A DNA stretch of 64,000 bases from CBDCGV01 sp965216955 (GTDB taxonomy: Bacteria; Bacteroidota; Bacteroidia; Chitinophagales; JADIYW01). The notes beneath the pieces were generated by a model. It did no database searches, was not told the origin of the DNA, and saw only the letters and a program-made list of their open reading frames with translations. The translations under genes were made by a program, and so were the position numbers. The stretch is from contig CBDCGV010000008.1 of the NCBI GenBank assembly GCA_965216955.1, forward strand, positions 1 through 64,000, given 5' to 3'. Position 1 is the stretch's first letter; each line of letters starts with the position of its first letter. This document shows positions 28,996 through 37,332 of this stretch, in pieces.

Positions 28996-29023
28996 TGCTA
29001 GTGCCACAGTGTCAAGTGTGCCA
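28962..29023. repeat. 62-bp palindrome, right (inverted) copy
   Basis: This is the reverse complement of 24488-24549 with 51 of 62 positions matching by hand count, centred on CAACATTAATG. It overlaps the final codons of the primase-like gene. With the left copy it brackets the replication module, each copy lying at the 3' end of an outward-transcribed gene. Confidence 0.75.
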
Positions 29024-29066
29024 TGATGCCTAAATTTTAGAGGACTTACACTTTATTTATTTTGAG

Positions 29067-29098
29067 ATGCTAGCCTATCATTTCCGATAGGCTGGCAT
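29067..29098. terminator. Strong hairpin after the primase-like gene
   Basis: ATGCTAGCCTATC (29067-29079) pairs with GATAGGCTGGCAT (29086-29098) with one G-T wobble around a six-base loop. No immediate T-run follows, so it is either an imperfect terminator or a processed structure. The remainder of the gap to integrase B (29099-29310) shows nothing I can name. Confidence 0.6.
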
Positions 29099-29310
29099 GT
29101 CCTTTGAAAATTTTTCTTTAATACTTCAATCATTCTTATGACAATTTTAACACATTCCAATAAGTCTCAGATAGGGTTTCTTTATCCTTTTCTTTACGAA
29201 AAGACAGTGTCTCTTATATCCAAACTTAAGAAAGATAAAGCCTCTGAGCATTTCTGTAGCAGCCTGACTTGGGCTAGAACTAATTGTATAACACCATAAA
29301 CAATTTTATC

Positions 29311-30624
29311 ATGAATATTAATGTCCGTTACAACTTAGATAAAGCTTATAAAAATGGGACTAGTCAAAAAATTATCAAGAACCATCTTTATAAAAGAAAG
29401 GTGAGCACCAAACACCTAATTGATAAAACGGTTTCTGTTTATCTATGGGTCTCGGTAATGGGAAGCAATTTTAAAGTGAACACAAATTTTAAAATTTCAC
29501 CAAGGCAGTGGGATTTTAATTCCAAGCGTCCTAAACGAACCTATGAGCATTATACAGCCATAAATACTTTGCTCAATAGAATGCAAAGTGAGGTGGAGGG
29601 TAATATACTAAATGCTCAAATCAAGAACCCTACTTTGACCTATGAAGAGATACAGGAAATTGTTAAAAATACAATTGGAGGTAACAAGCCTAAACCTAAG
29701 GCTAACAACTTTATCTCTGTACTAGAGGAATTTATACAGGAGAAATATACTCATGTCAATCATAACACTAAAAAGAAATACCAAACCTTTGAGAAGGTGA
29801 TGAAAGAGTATAAAAGAGAGAGTAGATATAATCTAACCTTCTATAACATTAATAGTCAGTTTGAAACATCCTTTAAAAAGTATTTGTCCGAAGAAAAAGG
29901 ACTTTTGAATAGCTCAATCGACAAATACCTAACTAGCTTCAAGGTGTTTATGAGATGGGCAATTGATAGAGGATATACCGATAATGATTCCTTTAAAAAA
30001 TTCAAGCCTGTAAAATATAGCTCTGAAGTTATATTCCTAACATCAAAAGAATTGGAATTAATTATCAATCTAGACTTGTCCGATAATCAAGAGTTAGAAA
30101 ATGTTAGAGATTGCTTTCTATTCCAATGTTATACAGGTCAACGGTATGGGGATATTAGAAATCTATCCCCCTCAGAGATTATGCAAAGAGATGATGGATG
30201 GGAGTGGCATTTATATCAGCAAAAGGGTAACAAGCCCCAAAAAGTTATTGTTCCGATAGTGAATGATGCAAAGGAAATTCTTCTTAAGTATTATGATAGT
30301 AACAAAGTAAGAATCTTTCCATCCATAACTAACCAAAAGGCAAATAGGTACATTAAAGAGGTCTGCAAGAAAGCAGGGATTAATTCTAACATTCATCAAG
30401 TCAGATATAGTGGTTTAAAAAAGATAGAGTTTAACAAGCCCAAATATGATTGCATATCAACCCATGCAGCTCGTAGAACTTTCATAACCTTATCCATAGA
30501 GAAAGGGATGAATCCTGAAACCATTATGAAAATAACAGGGCACGAAAATTACAAGACAATGAATCTCTATAAAAAGATAACAGACGACTTTGTCAGAAAG
30601 GAATGTGAAAAAGCATGGAAATAG
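29311..30624 (+). CDS. Tyrosine recombinase/integrase B
   Basis: A 437-residue site-specific recombinase. The N-terminal arm-binding domain has SVYLWVSVMGSNFKVNTNFK; the core-binding domain is about 140-225; the catalytic domain shows Arg in CYTGQRYGDIRNL, box HAARRTFITLS, and GHENYKTMNLYKKI with the Tyr nucleophile. ATG 29311 is chosen over an in-frame TTG at 29284. It resembles but is clearly different from integrase A. The degenerate fragment at 43856-44056 is closely related to its C-terminal part (about 80% over 60 bases). It probably mobilises the module starting at 24318. Confidence 0.92.
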   Translation: MNINVRYNLDKAYKNGTSQKIIKNHLYKRKVSTKHLIDKTVSVYLWVSVMGSNFKVNTNFKISPRQWDFNSKRPKRTYEHYTAINTLLNRMQSEVEGNILNAQIKNPTLTYEEIQEIVKNTIGGNKPKPKANNFISVLEEFIQEKYTHVNHNTKKKYQTFEKVMKEYKRESRYNLTFYNINSQFETSFKKYLSEEKGLLNSSIDKYLTSFKVFMRWAIDRGYTDNDSFKKFKPVKYSSEVIFLTSKELELIINLDLSDNQELENVRDCFLFQCYTGQRYGDIRNLSPSEIMQRDDGWEWHLYQQKGNKPQKVIVPIVNDAKEILLKYYDSNKVRIFPSITNQKANRYIKEVCKKAGINSNIHQVRYSGLKKIEFNKPKYDCISTHAARRTFITLSIEKGMNPETIMKITGHENYKTMNLYKKITDDFVRKECEKAWK

Positions 30625-30795
30625 TATAATATATAGGGGATATGTATTATACTATGATTTGTAACCTGTTATGAATGTTTTCATTAAAACCCTGTTAAGC
30701 ATTTGTATACTGAGAATATTTTCCGAAGCGTTTTTTTTCTGAAGATTTTTCAAGAAAATCTACGGGAAAAGAATACTTAATCAAAATGAATTTAT

Positions 30796-31332
30796 ATGGA
30801 GAATATTTACTTAAACACCTACTTGGTAATCTATGAGGGAAACATTGAAAACATAGAAAGGGAGTTTGATAGCTTTATCGAAATATCTAAAAATACCTAT
30901 TTAATTAGAAGCTCAAAATCTAGCAATTACGTTGGCTCAAAATTGTTGGTTGATATAGAGGACTATAATAGTAGGTTGGTTGTCATCAAACTTGGAGATG
31001 AGGGAACATTGTTAGACTTTGATGATGCATTTACCAAATGGATTAATACCGCTCTTGGAGATCATTGGCATATATATAATAATCCCAATACAAAAGAAAC
31101 GGTCTTTCGTATATATCTAATTACCTATTCTAGTGTTAGGGGTACTATAGTAGATAGCATTATTCGAAAGAACTACATGAGTATGCACTTATTTGGTAGT
31201 ACATGGCTCATTAAGACAGATAAAACCTCAGGTTTAATAGGTAAGAAGTTAACACCCTTTATGAGGAAAAATGAAAAGTTTGCCGTAGTGGAGTTAGGAA
31301 AAGACCATTGCGTCAACATAGATGATTATTGA
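30796..31332 (+). CDS. Tandem Cas2/SinR-like ferredoxin-fold protein
   Basis: A 178-residue protein formed by two copies of one fold. Copy 1 (about 5-70) reads NTYLVIYEG...NTYLIRSSKSS...LVVIKLGDEG. Copy 2 (about 102-175) reads RIYLITYSS...STWLIKTDKTS...FAVVELGKDH. The pattern Y-L-x-x-Y, S-T-W-L-I-K-T, V-V-E-L-G is that of SinR-type and Cas2-like small proteins, normally a single copy of about 90 residues. There is no cas1 or CRISPR array near it. It lies 112 bases upstream of the FVSNSSS gene on the same strand. Function unknown; homology call by eye. Confidence 0.65.
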   Translation: MENIYLNTYLVIYEGNIENIEREFDSFIEISKNTYLIRSSKSSNYVGSKLLVDIEDYNSRLVVIKLGDEGTLLDFDDAFTKWINTALGDHWHIYNNPNTKETVFRIYLITYSSVRGTIVDSIIRKNYMSMHLFGSTWLIKTDKTSGLIGKKLTPFMRKNEKFAVVELGKDHCVNIDDY

Positions 31333-31444
31333 CCTATTTATAATATAGTACCAATTTCTTGTTTTCTTATTTTTTTCAATTATTTTAGTGAAAGTGGTTA
31401 AGACAGACAACTCTCTTTTTTAATTTATTTCACAATAAAAAGGA

Positions 31445-31834
31445 ATGAAAATAAGGAATGATTTTGTATCCAATAGTAGCTCAGTTAGTTATATCATAAC
31501 AATGAAAAAGGATATTCTAGAAACTTTTGCAAGAATGCATGGAGATTATATACGTAAAGAAATTGCAAGAATATCTGAATTTATCCAAGAAGATATGGAA
31601 CATACTGGAACAAGAATATATATGGCAGGAGAGGAATTACTTTATAAAAAAGTCGAATTTCAGACTGATGGAGATATAACTACAAGAGAGTATATTGAAA
31701 GTGAGGGCAGAGAAGTTGATGTGTCAAAGATGGATGATGCGGAGTTATGGAGTTATATCTATGGTGAGTATATTATGACTGGGAAGTTAGGAACTATCTC
31801 TGGGTTTGGATCAACTCAAGTAGAAACATATTAA
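31445..31834 (+). CDS. Small protein with FVSNSSS N-terminal motif, candidate radical-SAM substrate
   Basis: A 129-residue protein that starts MKIRNDFVSNSSSVSYIITM. N-termini of the type MKIR-x-x-FVSNSSSSSF recur in many unrelated-looking small bacterial and phage proteins; I know of no assigned function. The rest is helical and acidic (KEIARISEFIQEDMEHTG; SKMDDAELWSYIYGEY) and ends ISGFGSTQVETY. It has no cysteines and no signal peptide. Only one base separates its stop from the radical SAM start, which suggests that it is the partner or substrate of that enzyme. The conserved N-terminus could be a leader or recognition tag. Confidence 0.65.
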   Translation: MKIRNDFVSNSSSVSYIITMKKDILETFARMHGDYIRKEIARISEFIQEDMEHTGTRIYMAGEELLYKKVEFQTDGDITTREYIESEGREVDVSKMDDAELWSYIYGEYIMTGKLGTISGFGSTQVETY

Positions 31835-31835
31835 T

Positions 31836-32885
31836 ATGGCATTGATTAGAAGACATAGTAAAGACTATAATTTTGTTGCTGATGGTGAATCTGGAGTGAC
31901 AATGCGGTGGGGAAAAACATTTAATGATGATCCTTATAGAGCACCCATCCCGGAATTAGTTGATATTTCTATTTCAAATCACTGCACTAAAGGTTGTACT
32001 TTCTGCTATAGAGATAGTATCCCTAATAATGTATTTATGAGCCTCGAAGATTATGAGTATGTAATAAAATCAATGAACGATACTAAGTGGGGAAATGTAT
32101 TTCAAGTTGCATTAGGAGGAGGTGAACCGTTGGAACATCCTAATTTTATTGATATTTTAAAGATTACGAGAAGATATAATATAGTTCCTAATTTTACTAC
32201 TAATGCAATGCATATCACAAAGGAAGTTGCAAAAGAAATCAAACCTTTAGTAGGTGCTGTTGCTGTATCCTTTCCAAATATCAAAAAAATCCCTAAGTCA
32301 AAGGCACAAATTTTAATTAATGAGGGTATTAGAACTAATATTCATTTCATTCTTGATAAAAAAAGCATCAAGCAAGGAATAGAAATATTAAAAGGAGAGC
32401 ATAATGAGTTACTTGAAGGTTTTAATTCAATAATATTTTTAACGTTTAAGCCAATGGGAAGGGGGGATAGAGAACTATGTTTAGAGCTAAATGAGGATTT
32501 AGAGACTTTTTGTAAACTAATAGATCAAAATAATTGTTCTTTGAATGTTGGTTTTGATTCCTGCTTTATGCCAATGCTCATGCACTTTACCAATACAAAC
32601 ACAGATTTTATTGAACCATGTGAATGTGCTTTTTTTTCAGCATACGTTGATGAAAATTTGATAGTGAAACCATGCTCATTTGCAAATCATTCAAGAGATA
32701 ATCATAGTTTAAGAGAGAATGATTTTGGTGATATCTGGAATAATCATTGGAATTCATATAGAGATTCACAAACAAATACTTGCAAAAGGGAGTGCAAAAA
32801 TTATAGTAACTGCAGAGGAGGTTGTCCATATTATGAGCAAATAAACTTATGTAAAACTAATGAACCCGCAAAAGCATTAGTATGA
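31836..32885 (+). CDS. Radical SAM/SPASM-domain enzyme
   Basis: A 349-residue enzyme. The CxxxCxxC cluster motif is CTKGCTFC (Cys50, 54, 57), followed by the SAM-binding GGGEP (94-98). The C-terminal SPASM region has many cysteines (CECAFF, KPCSF, CKRECKNYSNCRGGCPYY) for auxiliary Fe-S clusters. SPASM enzymes usually modify ribosomal peptides or proteins. The N-terminal stretch GESGVTMRWGKTFND precedes the barrel. It sits between the FVSNSSS gene (one base) and the nuclease-NACHT gene (ATGA overlap), so the three are made together. Substrate is not known. Confidence 0.88.
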   Translation: MALIRRHSKDYNFVADGESGVTMRWGKTFNDDPYRAPIPELVDISISNHCTKGCTFCYRDSIPNNVFMSLEDYEYVIKSMNDTKWGNVFQVALGGGEPLEHPNFIDILKITRRYNIVPNFTTNAMHITKEVAKEIKPLVGAVAVSFPNIKKIPKSKAQILINEGIRTNIHFILDKKSIKQGIEILKGEHNELLEGFNSIIFLTFKPMGRGDRELCLELNEDLETFCKLIDQNNCSLNVGFDSCFMPMLMHFTNTNTDFIEPCECAFFSAYVDENLIVKPCSFANHSRDNHSLRENDFGDIWNNHWNSYRDSQTNTCKRECKNYSNCRGGCPYYEQINLCKTNEPAKALV

Positions 32886-35800
32886 TCAACATCTTATGGA
32901 GTCAGTTTGAAAAGAATCAACAGGCAAAAGACATTAGCTTTGAATCGTTTTGCTTTCAGGTGGCATATATTAAGTATAAGGATTATGGTTTCTTTGAAAA
33001 TTTTTACAACACTCCTGGATCTGAATTTTATTTAGTGCTACATACTGATTGTCCTGAATTAGACCTTAAGGTTGGAGATGAGATTGGTTGGCAGGTCAAA
33101 TGGTGGTTCAATAGTGAGGATAATACATCATTAACTGCTAAAAGAAGAAAGGAGTTAGAGAAGGGCTTTTCAACTACCTTAAACAGACATTCAAGCATTA
33201 AGTTATGGATTATCTGCACCCCTGGCAGTTTTGTAGAAGATAAGTTTATTGAATTGAAAGAATCTTTAGTGTTGCTAAACTCTAATACTGATATTTTGCA
33301 TTGGAATAAGGAAACATTTATGAATTTTCAATCATCAGATTTTGAAAAATTCAATTGTGTTTACCATCATTATTTTAACGCTAATTTTATAGGCTTTGAT
33401 TTTTTAAGAAATTATTCAACTAGGCGTATTGATGAATTGCAAAAAAAGTTTGATACAGATTTATATACCCCATCTCATTATGACGATGAGATATTCTTTG
33501 TAATCGACTACAAGGCAATTTTTGAAGAAATTGCTATTCGAGCAAAGTACTTAGCGGACAAGGTCGAAGAAATTGAAAGCGATAGTTTATATAACTTTCA
33601 ATTTTCTTCATTTGATGAAGAATATATAAGGGCATCACAGGATTTACTTGAAAAATGTATTAAGGTCTCAAAGGAAACAATTGAAGTTATATCTTCTGGT
33701 CTGAGTTTGGGAAAAATAATGAAATTAAAATCTCTTTTGATTTCTTTTTCTGAGGAGTATAAGGATTATGCAAAGATTTTGGATAAGAAATTGAAATCTG
33801 GAGATTACATGGTTGATAAGAATAACTGGTCTGAAAAAAATATCAATAATGATTACATTCTACCTTCTATTATAGGCATTAGAGACCTTCTTATTTATTC
33901 AAAAGAAGATAAAGACCACTCGGTTTTGGATTTATTTCTAGATGTAGCAACTAAGGATATTCATATACTGAGTAGTGCTGGTTATGGTAAAACTAACATA
34001 GCATGCAATATATGTTTTGAATCTTTAGAGAGAGGAATTCCTGCATTACTCATTTTGGGTTCGTCTTTTAGAAAAACAGAATTTCCTCAAAAAATCATTC
34101 TTGAACAGCTTGAAATAGACACGCAATATACTTTTAAAGAGTTTTTACAAGCTCTAAATACGTTAGGCTTTTCAAAAGGAGTAAAAATTCCTATCATTAT
34201 TGATGGTCTAAATGAAAGTAAGCCTTATGACGATATTTGGAAATCAAATATTAAGAACATCATAAAAGATGTGCAAGAGTTAGACTACGTAGTGTTTATA
34301 ACTACCTGTAGAAATCGTTACATTGAATCTATATTTGAAGAACCTGACATCTCAAAAATAAAAAACACGAAAATCCTTAATGGTCTTGATGATAAGCAAA
34401 GACTAGAAGCAATACCAAAGTATTTTAAAAAATACAATATAAATCCCACCTCTTGGAATTTTAATCAGAATTTATTCATAAATCCCTTATTACTAAAGAT
34501 ATTTTCTGAGGTTAATAAAAATAAGAGCAATGTCCATATTTCTATGGCGAATGTTTTTGATAGCATAGAAGAGTATATAAAAGAAATAGAAGCAAAAGTC
34601 AGTGTTATAAATTCTTCGACGGATATAATTATAAAGAAAAGAGTCCGCAACGGGATTAAAGAGTATTGTAATAAATTATGGGACAATAATAATAGAGAGT
34701 TGTCTATAGAAGTTTTTCATGAAGTGATATCTCCGCAAAGTTTTCAACTATCTGGAAGTCTTACTCAAAAGTTATTGGATGAAGGATTGTGTTTTCAAAC
34801 GAACTTAAATAATGAAAACGAAACGATTCAATTTACGTATGATCTTGTTGCTGGATACGCGATTGCATCAAGAGTGTTGATTAACCCTAACTGGAAAGCT
34901 AGAGAGATTAAAAACAAATTAATTGAGTTAGGTATAGAAGAAAAGCTATTTGATAAAGTAAATTATCACCCTCTTAGACAAGATATTCTTATGTCACTTA
35001 TGCATTTACTCCCTAAAAAGTTTGGAGTTCAAATATTTGAATTGTTTGATATTGAATTGGTTATGGAGGAATGCTTTAATAATATTGATTATTTTATAGA
35101 TAGAGAAGAAGGTCTAAAGAAGATATTGGAATACTTATCCAGTGAAAATAAAAGTAATAGCAATTTCCAGATTTTAATAAAGAGACTGTTTCAAAATAAC
35201 TTTTTAAAGGAGATTCATGGACTTACTGACTTTACTATTCAAGTCTTATCATTATTAGATCAAGTTGAGATAGATATTTACTGGAGTGAGTTGATTAGAA
35301 AAAACCGAACTAAAATTTTTCAATATCTTGAAAAACTTAATAAACTATACAAGAGAAATAAAGGTAATAACGAAAATAAAGAGCATGATTTAAGATTATG
35401 TTTCCTTCTTACAACTTCAAGCAACAAATCTATAAGGAGTATTGCTACAGAGAATTTGTTTTTGATTGGCAAATCACAACCTCTGAAAATATTGAGCTTA
35501 CTTGAATCAACATTAATCTTTCAGGATTTAAATAGTCTTGAATCAATCACGGCGGCACTTTGTGGAGCCATTATATCATATAAGAGTAAAGAAGTTACAT
35601 TTTCCTGTCTAGATTTTTTAAACAGTCATTTTATACCTCATTTTGAATCAACTCACATTTGTATTGTCGATCATGTTTTGACAATTTCTGAGTTTTATAA
35701 GTCTAATTTTGATCCAGATTATAGCAACAGTATTGATTTTAAGTGTGATCATTACAATTTAGAAATAGACTCTGATATTAAGAAAAATGAAGATTCCTAT

Positions 35801-36889
35801 TCCCCTTTTCCAATTGGAATTGACTTGTATGATTTTAATAAATATCAAATAAGAGGTATTGCATCTGATAGATATGATAAAAGAGAAACTTTCCCTCCTA
35901 AAGAGTGCCTATCAATTATTTTAAGTAATGTAAAAAGAAAGGGATATAAGCGTTCATTATTTGATTCAATTGATGAGGACTTTTATAAGGACAATTATTA
36001 TAGATATTCAGGGGTAAGTACTAACAAAAAGCTTATTACGTACTCGGAGAAGTACTTATGGCAATCTTATCTCGAATTTGTTGGATTTTTGGTATTATCA
36101 GGTAAATTAGTTTCAGATTATAGCACGAGATTTAGGTGTGATTATAACTTCTTTGATCCTACATTCCCATTATTGCCAAAAAAATTTCAACTAATTACAA
36201 ATTGTTTTTGTCCTTCTGAAAGTGATAATGTACAAGATTGGATTAATTTGGAAGAGGATAATTTTATAAATTCCTTTTTTATTAACAATCTCTATACAAA
36301 AGATGACTGGGTTTTAGCGTCATTGGATATTTCTCAAAAGGAAAGAAGCAATAATACGCGATTCCATTTAACAGTTGATGGTTTTTTTATTGATGCGAAT
36401 ACAGTAAAAGATTTTGAAGAGGTAATATATAATGGTAGGTTCCACCAGAATTCTAACAGATTTCATAACCTTTTTGCAGGAGAAATAAATTGGAGTGATT
36501 TTTCAAAAACTGAAGAGAATAACTATTACTACAATAAATTTAGTTTAAGGGATTTAGTATATGACTACTCTTGGGCTGACTGGACAGAAGATCGTTTTGA
36601 AAACCCTAATTTTAAATTTTTAAACACTGAATTAGCTGATATACTGAATCTTAATTTCAATCTTGACGATTTAAGTTATTATACTATAAAAGGAGAGAAA
36701 GTGACAAATATAATATGGGCAGAGAGTTCTACATTATACTATATACGAAGGGAGATTATAGAAGAATTAAAAAGAAAGCTGAATTTAGATTTTATTTGGT
36801 ATCAATTTGCTTCAAAATATGGTGATTATAATGATACTAACTTAAAACCATCTTACAAGGATTTGATAAAAATAATTCCCTTAAAATAA
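32882..36889 (+). CDS. Mrr-like nuclease fused to NACHT/STAND NTPase, probable defence protein
   Basis: A 1335-residue protein. Residues 15-120 look like a PD-(D/E)xK nuclease of the Mrr/Cap4 kind: Glu21, Glu48 (TPGSEFY) and Gln71-x-Lys73 (GWQVKWW). A helical linker follows. The NACHT-type P-loop domain has SSAGYGKTN (364-372), Walker B IPIIIDGLNES (436-446) and TTCRNR (474-479). The remaining 800 residues are helical-repeat-like and may be the sensor, ending in a YIRREIIEELKRKLNLDFIW stretch. This layout is that of bacterial NACHT/Avs-type antiphage proteins. Start overlaps the radical SAM stop. Very AT-rich. Confidence 0.82.
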   Translation: MINILWSQFEKNQQAKDISFESFCFQVAYIKYKDYGFFENFYNTPGSEFYLVLHTDCPELDLKVGDEIGWQVKWWFNSEDNTSLTAKRRKELEKGFSTTLNRHSSIKLWIICTPGSFVEDKFIELKESLVLLNSNTDILHWNKETFMNFQSSDFEKFNCVYHHYFNANFIGFDFLRNYSTRRIDELQKKFDTDLYTPSHYDDEIFFVIDYKAIFEEIAIRAKYLADKVEEIESDSLYNFQFSSFDEEYIRASQDLLEKCIKVSKETIEVISSGLSLGKIMKLKSLLISFSEEYKDYAKILDKKLKSGDYMVDKNNWSEKNINNDYILPSIIGIRDLLIYSKEDKDHSVLDLFLDVATKDIHILSSAGYGKTNIACNICFESLERGIPALLILGSSFRKTEFPQKIILEQLEIDTQYTFKEFLQALNTLGFSKGVKIPIIIDGLNESKPYDDIWKSNIKNIIKDVQELDYVVFITTCRNRYIESIFEEPDISKIKNTKILNGLDDKQRLEAIPKYFKKYNINPTSWNFNQNLFINPLLLKIFSEVNKNKSNVHISMANVFDSIEEYIKEIEAKVSVINSSTDIIIKKRVRNGIKEYCNKLWDNNNRELSIEVFHEVISPQSFQLSGSLTQKLLDEGLCFQTNLNNENETIQFTYDLVAGYAIASRVLINPNWKAREIKNKLIELGIEEKLFDKVNYHPLRQDILMSLMHLLPKKFGVQIFELFDIELVMEECFNNIDYFIDREEGLKKILEYLSSENKSNSNFQILIKRLFQNNFLKEIHGLTDFTIQVLSLLDQVEIDIYWSELIRKNRTKIFQYLEKLNKLYKRNKGNNENKEHDLRLCFLLTTSSNKSIRSIATENLFLIGKSQPLKILSLLESTLIFQDLNSLESITAALCGAIISYKSKEVTFSCLDFLNSHFIPHFESTHICIVDHVLTISEFYKSNFDPDYSNSIDFKCDHYNLEIDSDIKKNEDSYSPFPIGIDLYDFNKYQIRGIASDRYDKRETFPPKECLSIILSNVKRKGYKRSLFDSIDEDFYKDNYYRYSGVSTNKKLITYSEKYLWQSYLEFVGFLVLSGKLVSDYSTRFRCDYNFFDPTFPLLPKKFQLITNCFCPSESDNVQDWINLEEDNFINSFFINNLYTKDDWVLASLDISQKERSNNTRFHLTVDGFFIDANTVKDFEEVIYNGRFHQNSNRFHNLFAGEINWSDFSKTEENNYYYNKFSLRDLVYDYSWADWTEDRFENPNFKFLNTELADILNLNFNLDDLSYYTIKGEKVTNIIWAESSTLYYIRREIIEELKRKLNLDFIWYQFASKYGDYNDTNLKPSYKDLIKIIPLK

Positions 36890-36917
36890 TGAAGACCAGG
36901 CATATAGTATGTCTAGT

Positions 36918-37142
36918 TCAAAAATCCATCATTTCCTTAAGCTCCACTTCCAAAGCATTAGCAAGAACTTTTAAAGTACATATAGTAGGATTAATTTCTC
37001 CTCTCTCGATTTCTCCAACTTGATTTTTGGAAACTTCTGCTAAGAAACCTAGTTTTTCTTGAGTGAGTCCTTTACTCTTTCTGAGTTTGCGTAAATGCTT
37101 TCCAAAAGCTAGTAGAAAATCTTTGTCTTTTATATTAATCAC
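36918..37142 (-). CDS. XRE-family HTH regulator
   Basis: A 74-residue protein that is nearly all HTH_3: FGKHLRKLRKSKGLTQEKLG, the recognition region SKNQVGEIERGEI, and NALEVELKEMMDF. Start is GTG 37142. It lies 28 bases after the nuclease-NACHT gene but on the opposite strand, so the two are convergent. It may control the defence locus in trans or itself. Single-domain XRE regulators of this size are common next to accessory modules. Confidence 0.85.
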   Translation of the reverse strand: MINIKDKDFLLAFGKHLRKLRKSKGLTQEKLGFLAEVSKNQVGEIERGEINPTICTLKVLANALEVELKEMMDF

Positions 37143-37332
37143 AATTATAAAGGACGTTGGATTCTAAAAATTAAACCACCCGATATATAGGGTATTATTC
37201 AATAGTATTTGTATATTTGTTTTATAAAAATCAATCGATTGTCATGAGAATATTGGTATTACGCTGGCACGTCGTTTGTGAAATTTTTCGAAAAAATTAG
37301 ACTTTATAACTACAATTACAAAACCAAACATT

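Noticed and set aside
29284..29310. TTG start for integrase B, and similar upstream starts at 39043, 44082, 62518 and 22261
   Set aside because: ATG starts further in give better signal peptides, or promoters overlap the longer versions.
30796..31332. A CRISPR-Cas locus suggested by the Cas2-like protein
   Set aside because: No repeat-spacer array, cas1 or effector gene is visible in the surrounding sequence.
37194..37260. Full promoter for the lipoprotein gene
   Set aside because: The -7 box at 37212 is good, but no convincing -33 element lies at the right distance, so only the box is mentioned.
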